64,000 nt of DNA from Rhynchonema sp. JSB1_4 (Eukaryota > Nematoda > Chromadorea > Monhysterida > Xyalidae). Under the pieces are notes generated by a model, which saw nothing but the letters and a program-made list of their open reading frames with translations, did no database searches and was not told where the DNA came from. The DNA is taken from positions 1-64,000 of the forward strand of contig JASAMV010003263.1 of the NCBI GenBank assembly GCA_030248065.1, written 5' to 3'. Position numbers and translations under genes: made by a program. Below, piece by piece: positions 44,812 to 56,800 of this stretch. How positions within the stretch are numbered: position 1 is the stretch's first letter; each line of letters begins with the position of its first letter.

Positions 44812-47800
44812 ATGAAACAGAAGGCCCGAATTTCTGCCAAGGTATCACCGGATGACCTATGTTTCGGCGACACGGTCGCTTTGTACTGCGAAGAGTCGCA
44901 GGGTTACGTCTTGGCGGCACAATCAAGCACCATACACAATATGATCGGTATACCGACGGACCAGGATCAGAAACGACCGAATGTGTCGGAGATACATAGT
45001 GAGCTTACAGTTGTTTTTTTCCTTTTTATGCCAATTTTTTTAGCTTGTCAGAGCCATGGAACATCGCAGATGGGTATGAATAACATTTACACCACGATTA
45101 AACTTCCCATGTTCCAGGGGAATGCCCATTTTGAAAAATTGACGTGTGTTTTGCAGAGTGAGAAAAACTGTTTCCAATTTTCTGAGAGATTCGACGGTCA
45201 CGAAGCGGATTATTGACGATCGTGTCGCACTGGCGATGCCACATCCAGGTTTACACTCAACTTCATTCACTTATTTGCAGCGATTCAATTCAAAATGGTG
45301 GCTCAGAATCGTTATAAAGCGACGAAACGGTTCAACAAAATGTCTCAAATTGACGAACATTGGAAACAGGCAAGGGAGGCAGCCAGAGCCGAGGCACGCG
45401 ACAACGAGGAGGAACAGATTCGACAAAACGGGAAACCGGTGTTTTATGGACAAGTGGTTCAGGTAAGACACTGTACTGCTATTCGTAGCTTATTGTTTGC
45501 GGGTAAAGTGATAGATTATGGGCACTTGGTAAGATTTTCGACGCATAATTGCTGAAAAGTTGTTAGAGCTTCCACATCAAGCTCGTCGTCGATGGGCATG
45601 ATAACAAGACGACAGTCAACCAGACACTTCGGCATGTATGCACCATGAAGCACCATGTAAGCAAATCCATGTAAATTTTCAGCTTCGGCACATTTTCACG
45701 GGCAAATTCGTTCACGTCAACACCAAGCAGACGTCGTGGACCGAGTCCAGCAATCTGCTGGTCGAACTGGTCGCCAAAAACGGCAAAACGGCGCAATTCA
45801 AGATCCAGCCTCGCTACAAGGTCAAGGCCGAAGGCGAGATTGTCCAGCTGGGCGATCTGATTCAACTCGAGAGCGTGAAAACGCCCGGCCAATACCTGAA
45901 CTGCAGCCGGACGCACTTCCAAGACTATCAAGTCTACGCGCGGATGTTCGAGATGAACGTTTCCGTGAACAATTCCGGGTTTCTGATTCAGCGATTCAAG
46001 AAATCGCGCGGCGCACCCGAGAAGCGCACGATTCTTCACGGCGGATCGATGATACAGCTGTTCCACAAGGAGGCCGAATCCTATCTGGCCGCTGAAGGGG
46101 TGTTCAACTTTCTGAAGGCCGAAAAGAATAAGCCGATTGAGACGGCCCACTTGAGACATCGACCGGTGTTGGAGGACGATGCAAGGACGCTGACGCAACC
46201 ATCGACAGCGATAGACTGTTGGGTGATTGAGAAGGAGACTGATGCGGGATTGATCGATGGTTGGTGGAGTGATTGCAGCGTGATGTTTCATTTTACAGTA
46301 GGTACGCACAACGTGAGATGGTGCATTCGCACTGATGATGTCCTCATGCATTCACTGTCTGTGCGTGAGAACATTAATCGTGGGATTATTGTATAGTCCG
46401 TCCACCAGCTCATGGCACTTTGTGTTGCTGCTGGCCGACTTGTTCCCTTCCTCCACGTTCTAATGAAAGAGAAATTGAGTTTCCGAAAAAAATTATTTTT
46501 GCTCCTAAATTGCTGTCTTTATGAAATCGACGTGTTTTATAGATTTTAATTTAATTTAATTTTAAATTTGATCGAATTCAATCGTTTTCGACACATTTTA
46601 TTATTTTTTTTTAGTTTTTTGCAAAATCGCTCACACTCAATTTCTCTTTCATTAGAACGTGGAGGAAGGAACCAAACCAGCCAGCAGCAACACAAAGTGC
46701 CATGAGCTGGTGGACGGACTATACTGTCGTCAACTCCCAAACTAATTTAGGGCTGCTTGAGTTGACGACTGTACCATTGACCAAATCGTGATGTTTCACT
46801 TCCTCTATGTTTAGGTTCGCCGCTCGAATGGATGGACCACGTACGTCTTCAGCACGTCACCACCAGACATTTCCTCACGATGAATCAAAACGGCACGGTT
46901 GGTCTCGATCACGACCGATACAACCGACACACAGTGTTCCAGATTTGGCCCGTTTCAAAGGTTGGTGCGTGGTGTGCCCGGGACCTCATCGGTGCGGCCA
47001 CAAAAAACCAATTATGTTAATGCTACGAAAGTTCTGACGAATTTTCAGCGCACGACGTTCATCGAGAACAAGAACTTCATTCGTTTACAACACGTCAGCA
47101 CCGGGCACTGGGTGCACGCCGGTGATAAGGCGTACGTGCGAAAGTACAAGAAGCCTGAAACATCTAATCAGCAAATCACGTCCAATGATGTCACTTGGAG
47201 CAAGGCGGAACTCAGACAGGTTGGAGTTAATCTGACGCTACATTGGTTCAAAAGTTAGAGTATTAGTGCCACATTCATAACCAATTCCAGGTGATTGGTT
47301 CCCCCGTCCAACTCTATCACGATGCGTTCGTCGCACAAACCGTGCCACCTGACCACATGATGGACATCAACTTTGTCGCTGGCATGGTGCCGTTCTTGCA
47401 GAAAATACAGTTTCGGGTGAGTGCTTACGCGCACAACACTAAGATTTATTATTATTTTTTTACAAAAAAAACAGACAATCTCATTGCAGCTGCAAAAAGG
47501 CGAGCAAGTGCTGCCCCGTACACGCACGCGAGTGTTGTCGGCAATGCAGGAGTTGAACGACTTCATGTTTGTGAATGGTGTATTCATGAAACGAAAGCAG
47601 AAATTGTTGCGCAACTTTCGCGTCGTGGATATTTTGGTCGACATTCTCAAATGCCACACTCAGGATCCGGATATGAAATCGTTGGTGTTGTTTTGATTGG
47701 TTGATTGATTCGTATATCCACCACCAGGATGGGCATGATAACAGTGCCTTCAGACGTATCGTTTGCCTTTCATTCTACTGGCATAATCCTTGTTAAAAAA

Positions 47801-50800
47801 ATTAAAAAAGAGAATAGAATTTAAAATTTGAAAAGTGTTAAAAAACTGTCGATTTCTCCGCGATTTTACAGTTTTGTGAGCGACATCCACGCTCAGGCGT
47901 ACGTGATCATGACCTCGTACCTCGAGGGCGCCAGTCGCAAGAATGAATTGTATCTGGCCAATCATCTCGAGTTCTTCCAGGAACAATTGTCGCATATGGG
48001 ACAGGTTTGATATTTGCTTCGCTTGGAGAGTGGATAAAATGATCGCCTTTTTCGAATCATCTCAATCCTTTCCCGCCCCTGATAAAAATAATGTTTCAGG
48101 TTGGTCTGCAAGCGGCGTCGATGCTGATCGAATTGTTGCGAGACAATCGGGAAGTGATCGCGATGATCGATCCGGATGAAATCGATATGTTCGTTGATCT
48201 GTTGATGGAGAACAAGGTATGGCACATTCTTAATATTGGTTCCGTGCATATATAAACATGGCACAAAAAAAAATTGTTGCGTGACAGACAACCCAACGTC
48301 TTCTATCAACCGTTTTAGTCAGCCCACTGCCCACTTTGCAGCACCACCTGTACCTTGACCTGTTGGCCGTACTGTGCGTGGCTGAGACCGTGCCCATTCC
48401 AACTAATCAATCGTACATCGCACGCAAACTGCTCGGCGAAGTTGTGGAGAATGGGGATGTATGTTTTTTTCATTTTGTTATTTTTCTTGTTGCTAGTGAA
48501 CGAATAAACGTATTTGTATACTACTACAACTACATAATATAGCAAGCGCCCACACACACACACACGAGCTTATGTCTTGTCGGTGCTTACAAAACGGCAA
48601 CCTTGTTCCCAGGAGGTGCTCTATTACATCGAATTTGGCGAAAACATTGGCAAACACAAGAAGGAACTGTATGTTTCCACGAGTAAGAAGGGACCTTGGA
48701 AACCGTTGGACGATCTTGTCAACATGGTATGTTAGGGAATCAGTCTGCTTATTGCAATGATAATGACTGACTGGCTGATGTTTCACAGGTCCATGGACAC
48801 AGCGAGAAGGAGTATAAATACCTGGAAGAACAATTGAGGCTGTACAGTGCGCTGGCAAAGGTGCGTTTGCTGGTATTGGTCGCACAATGACTATATAAGA
48901 ATCCATCCAAAATTTTTCCTGAATTGTAAGGCCACGTCTCGCTGCAGATCACAAGCGTTCTATTTATATTTTTTCCGAAACGTCGATATCACGCTCGCTG
49001 TGTTCAAGCAGCTTCACTGTAATATCGCCAAAAATGTTTTGGAAAAAATATATACTTAAATGGAACGTTTGTGATCTGCAGTGCCTTACCATTCAGGAGA
49101 CTTTTTGGATGGATTCTTATGTAGTCATTGTGCGACCAATATCATGGCATCTTGTACAATGGGTCACATCAATGGGCATGACATAATTGGTGTCGTTCCA
49201 TTACAGGGTCGCAACAAGAAAGCCATTCGTCTGATTACTGATGACGACCGACTGTTGGACTTTGATCGCAGCTTCGCGTGTCTCACCAAACAATTCAAGA
49301 CGACACAGGGTGAAGATTTCAGGTTTGCCTGACAAGAAGGTGGTCTTGGATAATAATCAGTTAAGGCCTATCTATCCTTCGTTCTCTCAGAGAACAAAGA
49401 ACAAACTCTCGCGCGCTGATTGGTCCACGTATGTTCAGGGAACAGGTCGACTAGACTATGAACTCAAACAGATACATACATACCTACTGTAAAACTACGC
49501 CAACACGAGCCCGATTTCGAAGATGGTGTGTATTCAAAACGAATAGAAAGAGAAAATCATCATGCTCCACTTTGTATTCTTCAACGTGTAACATTTCCCA
49601 AATCAGCAGCCACGTGTGAATGTTTCGCTATTCTGCCAGCTGCGAAATCGGGCTCGTGTTGGCGTGGTTTGCCTTTACCTGCCCAGTGTCTTCATTGGGG
49701 CACTTTCGAACTTGCCAAACTGCGGTTTCAGGGCCGTGTGCGCAGAGAACATTGTTGATCTGTTCGTCGATGTGCACGATAACTTCCCGGTGATGGAGCG
49801 CGTCACCACCGTATTCGACTATCAGACAATTTCGAAACCAGGTGAGTTGCAAGCTGCCTGATGTTTCACAGCACTTCGTCAAGGTCATGAACTCACCACG
49901 AACGCGTGTATGTACATAGGTGCGCCAAGCCAGTCTCGCGCCAAGTCCAAGTTCAGTGGTGTGATTCCGTTGTATTTTGTGGATGAACTGCAAAACTGGA
50001 TCAAGACGTTTCTGGATGAGAATCAATCGATGATCGCCAGCAAAGAGATGGGACCACACAATCGTTTGGTGGCCAAGGTTAGCTGATTGATGTGTATGTG
50101 GGCGGGGTCAACTAAAGTGGTCAACTCAACGCAGCCCAGAGTGTGAGCGCGAGAAATAATCCATGGCGCATGCGGCGTCAGTTGACGACATTAGTTAACG
50201 ATCTGAGTTGATCACATACATGAATAAGCCCAAAGATTCGGTACATTTTTTCGAGTGTTCTCAGTCACTTTGTCGAGATTTAGAGAGCGACGAACATCAT
50301 CCATAGGAATGTCGTCACATATGTAATTCCAACACCGACTTCAGGTTCTGGCACTGGTACACACACTGGTCAACTTCGGCTACTACGGTGACACCGACAG
50401 AATTCAAAAGCTGGTTACTCCGATTCTGTCACTGGTGAACGGACGCGTGGATTTGCCGCGAGAATTCAAGAACAGCAATGGTTCGTCGAGCACCCTGAAT
50501 TTAGCGTTTCCATGGTGCTGCACAGAATCTATAGTTCTGAATCTGAGAGTTGTCCATGAACAAGGAATGTTAGGGCCAGGCGCAATGGCCGCACCATACG
50601 CAAACTCTGTCGTTAAGATTTGCAACACTCTTTCCGTTGCAGTGCTCACATCGAACGAACAAGCCGAAATCAAGAAATACCGCGAGAAGATTCGATTTCG
50701 TGAACGGAATGAGCCGCTTATGGCTGCCAAATACGAGGGTCTGCGCGTGCTTGAATTGTACTACAACTTTCGTTTCAACACGCAAATGCAGCGATTCGTG

Positions 50801-53800
50801 GCCGAGTATAAAGAGGCGTCAGCCAGTGGCAAAAGTCATTCGTTGAGCATTTTCACCGACCCTGACACTGACTATCGCGCTAATGACACGTGCGTGAAGA
50901 ATTGTTTTTTTTTTGAAATTTTATGTGGTGCTCTTCAGCATGACCTTATTATGTGGTACTAATATTCAAACTTTTCAGTCTTCGTCGTATCGCTATGCGC
51001 GAGCTGGACGACATGCACGAGCAAAAAGAGAGTCACGAGTTCTCGACCGAGTTCGTTGAAACATTACAAGATCTGATGTACTACCAGGAGGAGAACGTGG
51101 TCACACAGGCGTTGTTGTTGCTCTCCAACTATTTTTCGGCCAATCAGACAATTTTTGAAAAGTGCATCGAAACGCAGGTGGGTATTTTCTTGGTTGCGGC
51201 ACTCATTTGTTAGAGAGTCTCTACTGTGAAATCAATGGTTCATTGGCGGGATTGCCTGCTTCAGCTTCCAATAGCCTGGCGGACCGGACCCGTAGAGTCA
51301 TGATATGCCGTGAAATAAAGATAGTATCGATTTTTTCGTCAGTTGCTACTCACTCCCCGATCGCGCAACACCTACACCAAGATTCGCGCGATTTTGCCGC
51401 AATTCGGTCAATTGAGCACGACGGAACAGACGGAGAAGAACTGTGACAAACTGTGTGAAATGCTGCAGGATTTCATTGTGTTAGTCGAAGGGTACCTTTT
51501 AGGTACCGTCTTTCAGTCACCGTGTTTTGCACCGACGAGCACCTGATGCACCTCACGTTTCTCCAATTAGACCCTGAGAAGAAAAGCACACTTTCAGAAT
51601 CTGCTGCCTGGACGACAGTCTTCGCGAGCCCCATCCCCTCAACCAAGAGATGCTCTACAATTGTGGTGTGTTGAGCTACGTGTTCGATCTGCTCAAACCG
51701 TTCAACCAAGTCGAAACGAAGAAGGACAATGAAGTTCAACTGCTCAAACAATGTCTGCGATACCTGAAGACGCACGCTCGAGGATACGACACCGTCAAGA
51801 ACAGGATATTCGACAGACTGGACTTTCTGCTGTCGATCAAAGGAGCTGATGCAGAACTGGCTTCGGTTGTCATTGAGGTTTGTCAAAATTGAGCTGTTCA
51901 TACGTCGTTGTATCCAGTATGAGAACATTTCCAACTGAAACGGACCTAACCAAACCCTGACTGCGATTTCAGACATTCACGGACAACATCGCCTTGTGCT
52001 TGCGAGTGAAAGCGAAAGTGATCACCAAACTAGTCCGACTATTCACCGACTCCCTGCATCCAGTGTGGCTGAGTGTGATTGCTCAACTGGCCGTGTCCGC
52101 ATCATATCCATTGGTTAGTGAGTATTGAGTAGATAGATCGTGTCAAACATGTCTGTCAGGCACACCATGTTAATCTAGTTAACTATACCTACGCAGAAAC
52201 GCAACCAAAATCTGGCGGTCAAAGCGCTGATGGCCTACCCTGAGACAACGGCAGTGATCACAAAGACTACGGCCAGTGAACGAAGTCGGATGATCAAAGA
52301 TGCAGCTGGGGAAACGGCAGACTCCAGATCGAGCAAGAAAGCAACTGCAGGTACCTACGCTGAATGTTACTTTCGCCAAATCAGGAATGGTTGTGCGAGT
52401 TCAACTGATATTTCCTTGCTTCGATTATTCAACCTGCAAATCAAGAAACTGTTGAAACAATACTCGTTTTCATTACATTTTTACACGAACAGAGTCCGAG
52501 TCAGAGACGGAATCAGAGTCGTCAGAGTCACTACCAGAGCCTTCTGGTGTGCCAGAGTTACCCGACAGTAAGTTTCCCATTGTCCCTCCATCTGCTGGTT
52601 TCCAACCCCAAACGCTTCTAACCTGCTTCGAAATCTGGGTCCAAATGTTGAAAACGCTTGCATATTATCCCAATGCTACTTCGATTATCAATTGATCAGC
52701 TATGATATACAAAACCAACTCACTAGATGTCCCTATGTTTCAGCCGTGCACCAACTCTGCAGTCTACTACACGTCTTCAGTCTTTGCGCGTACGGTGATA
52801 ACAAATCAGTGGAATCCATATGTCAATGTCTGCTCACCATGGACGAATTGCTGACTTATGCCACTTCGTTAGTCCGATTTGACTGTCGTTAAATATCTGG
52901 AGCTGGTGAAACATTGCCCATTTCCACCCATACAGATCCCACCTTTGCGCTGGTCTCCGTCTACCTGTGGTGATGTTCCTAACCCAGTGCTATCTGCGTT
53001 CCTACGCCGAAACGGCGCGTTCCGAACTCAACAAATTCAGCAGTGACAAACGCATGGAGAAGCTGTTCAAGACTGTCGTCAGCGATCTCGATGAGGCAAC
53101 TTATGTCGCCAAAACGGATATCGGTTTGTGGACTTTTTATAATGTTTCATAGCTCATTTTTTGTCATCTCTTGTCCTTCAAGGCTTCACATCCGAGCTTC
53201 TGACACGTCGACCGACGAATCTGCATCGAAGTCGATCCGACACCGAACACGAGCAAAAGGAGCTGTTGCATTACGTGTTTGATGGCATTTTGCCAATGTT
53301 GCGTGCCGCGTACATGTACCATTGGGGTGGCGATCAGCGGGAATTCGGACTCGATGCGCACATGTCGAAGAAGATCATGAAGAGCTTGGAGGACTTCGCT
53401 GGGGCCGTTGCACCATGCATCACGAAGTGAGGTGCTTAGCTCAAAAGAATAGTCCAGTGGTTGTTGTTGTTACATATCGTTGGTGACTTCAACGTACAGT
53501 ATGTACCTGTGGTATCCCAGTCGGTAGAATTAATCCAAGATGTCATTTGTGGGGTTCAGGGTCAAAGTTCTGCCTCCACTAACGCCAACACTGATATTAC
53601 AATGAGCATAGCGTCCCTATCCTAAAAGCAACCGTCTTTTGTAATCAGTTTGTGCTGACGAGCCTGTTAACTTTTTTTAGCCCAAAACACCGCCTCGAGC
53701 TAGTCTACACGATTCACAACTGCGCATCCGTGTGTGCGGTTGAACCGAACGCAACCATCATGAGACAGCTGACCAAAGACGTTCGTTTGAAGCTTTTGAT

Positions 53801-56800
53801 CAAGCATTTTAGCGTCATATTGATTTACCAAACGTCTAATTTTAAGGCCGGTCGTCAAACCGAAGCGCAACGTGAGTATGTGAAAACGTACGCCGAAGAG
53901 ATTCAATTGAACTCGATGTTTGACGAATTTGCCAGCAACATGTTGGCGGCGTATGAAGGAAGAAATACGGTCAAACAACAGCTGGGAATTCCGATTCACG
54001 GTACTGAAGCCAGAGAGTTCTTCGTCGTGTTTGGTAATAAATCTGAACGACTCTGATCTTCAGCCCCATACTATTCGGACAACTCCAACCCAATGCCTTT
54101 GGGAGAACAATTCCAACAGCTGGTTGGCTGCTTCCGATCCAACATCCGCTACAAAAGCAAACGTCTGGGTGTGCCACTGGCTCCCATACTGCCCGGCATG
54201 GATCCTGTTAGTTTTTTTTCAAATCATGGCGTGCTGTGCAGCTTCCCCCTATCGTGAATAAGTCGTCCCTCAACAACAGATCGTCTCTCTAGTTTTAACG
54301 TGACATTTCTATACAGGGCGAACTATGTAAATCTCATTTGGACTTCCAGCTGCAAACCACTAGTGATCTTCAGGACACACCTTACATGGTGCACGGTCTC
54401 GTGAAACATCTGTCAGGATCGTTGAACAAGAAGCGTGCGCTCACTGATCGTGCGCGATTAACGTTGTCGCTCGTTGACAAGCGCGCATTACAGGTAGGCC
54501 GGGCTTTTAGACAGGGGTGGGGTACCAAGACTGTACCACAATGGATGACCAGCCCAAATACTGTTCTCTGTCCGGGTCAGGCGATCTTAAATAATTCGCT
54601 TCCATTCCAAAACACACATTGATTCCTCAGGTGTTGCGCGCAATCATTCACAACGAATTCGCTCGCATCGATCCGGAGCGAACGGGTCGTCACGAGATCG
54701 AGGAGTTGATGGACGAGGTGGCGATCGTGCAGAACACCTTGGACAAACAGGACGTGGCGATGGCCGTGCTGCCGCATCTGGCCAGACAGGACGATGTCTT
54801 GGTCAGGGAATGTTTCAACGTGCTCTATCTGATGTACAAGTCCAACACGAACACGCCGGCGAACTTTGTCGAGAACGTCAATCGACTGCAGGCGAGTGCT
54901 GTTTGGATTGACTGTTTTTAGTGTTTACAAATTTATTGTTTCTTGCAATAAGAGAACAAGGCGCGTTTAAACACTTTTAGAAATGTTTCAGGAAGAGTCG
55001 TTCTTCGTCGCAGTCCAAACGCGTCTGCACAGTTCGTCCGGTCTGATCAAGGAGAAACGTTTCCTGGACGCCATTGAGACACAGTCAAACATGGAGAAAC
55101 AGGCGATCAACGGCAACCCGAAAAGGGGCACGAATGCGAAGATCGGTAGTGAACTCGTGTCGGCACTGCATCGAAGGGAGACATTGCGGGGCAGTGCGAG
55201 ATCGGGCAACAAGGTATGCAACGATGTACTTCGTTGGGTTTATGTTTTTTTTTGATCAAACGGTACCGCTGACTGGTATGGTTGCGGTTACCTTTGGAAG
55301 CAGATACTCAGTAGTCATGATCTTTTGCAGATCATGCCCGGCGACCTCGATTTAAAGCGATCAAAAGGCAGCGCCAAACGTGCGTCTCTGTTCAGTCAAG
55401 CGGATGACAACGCGCCCTTGCTGCCTGCGTCAAGGAAGGGCAATCGCGAGGCGGCACCCAAGTCGGCCGATGCCTTCGATCTGGCTAACATGACCCAGGA
55501 GGAACAGCTGGAGCTGACTTTCGATCAGGAATTCGCCGTAATCGTGGTCATCATGAAGACGATGCAGGCACTGTGTGATCTGGAGTTTGAATCGGTAATC
55601 AACATATTAAACGTGTTGAAGAAGTCAACACACTGAACGTGTTGTAGAAGCTTGCTTCACAGTCGAGATGCCCGTTTCAGGCACAACATCTGATGCGCGA
55701 ACAGTTGAAGAACGTCAAGTCGATCAACCTGATCTCCGAACTGTGCAACTTCCTGTCACTGCTGTACTCCAACGTCGATGGCAACACGATGTTGTTGTTG
55801 TCGGAGTTGATGGAGACGTTGGTCGAGAGTGTGCAAGGCAACACTGCCAATCAGGTATTTGATTGATTGACTGATTGATCGAGCGATACTGATTCTAGTG
55901 AGTTCAATTTCTTGACAGGCGGTGTTCTTCGATCGCAAAGGCATCGATTTCCTCAATCATCTGATGCAATCATTCGATGAATACGCTGATCACCAAGCCG
56001 TCGATTTGTTGTTACGAATGCACGATGGCATTGCGCTGCTGTTGAAGCTGTTGACGGAGGAAAATCAGGTGCATTTGCTTGGCCGGGTGATGTTTCAGCC
56101 AATGCACACTGATGCCAAATACTCCTTTCCAGAACCGTCTGTCCACGACCTTCCAAAGCAAGACCATAATGACCGCGGTCAACAAGGAAGCGCTGATGCT
56201 CATGTCCAGTGTGATGTACCAACTAGGCAATCCAAAAAGAAAGGACAAAGACACTGCTGATATCAGCCAGGACAATGGGTCGCAAACACACACAGACACA
56301 CTGGCCAACAAGCAGACGTTCAGCGTGGTGCGCAAAGACCAACGGGAACTGGCGTTGAACATCGGTTTCACCTACTATCATCTGCTGAGAAGGGCCAATG
56401 ATCTGGACATGTTCGTGATGTCTGAGTACGAGCAACGGGACCCTGTGGCGCATTCGTTCTATTTCGGACAGACCTACACGATTGAGATTGTGCACGAAGG
56501 AGTGCTGCAACGACTGTACTTCAGGAATCTGCCTCAGGTAATTACGATTGTGTGCAGTTGATATTGAACCCTTGGAAGGACTCTTCTACGAATTTAAGAC
56601 CGCGCTTCGTCTCGAGGTTCAAGAGCGTCTCAAATGGGAAGTCGACAGGTCATCTGAGGGCAACAAAGTGCGCGACTTCATGCAATGGGTTCGAGTGAGT
56701 GTGGGATATACAGTATTTCATTCTCTGGCATACACCATGCGAAACATCACACGCAATGGCAACCATGTTAAAGGACATCTATGACGACATTCGCTACCAA

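Noticed and set aside
45044..45073. 30-nt micro-exon in the IP3R-like N-terminus
   Set aside because: In phase and flanked by AG and GT, but the neighbouring exons also join without it and the sequence has no family match.
45563..46351. 262-codon minus-strand open frame
   Set aside because: It is antisense to the large IP3R-like exon 45683-46259, whose + strand translation is clearly conserved.
53780..53846. Possible intron inside exon 53681-54000
   Set aside because: The segment ends in TTTTAAG and is T-rich, but it is open in frame and a multiple of three; I kept one exon and regard it as undecided.
54892..54900. GC-AG intron donor GCGAGT after the codons RLQ
   Set aside because: A normal GT donor nine bases later (54901) keeps the frame, so a non-canonical donor is not needed, though it cannot be excluded.
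56538..56598. Apparent frameshift or 20-nt intron in the IP3R-like gene
   Set aside because: An acceptor at AATTTAAG (56598) gives a 61-nt intron in phase, and the resulting sequence aligns with other IP3Rs.
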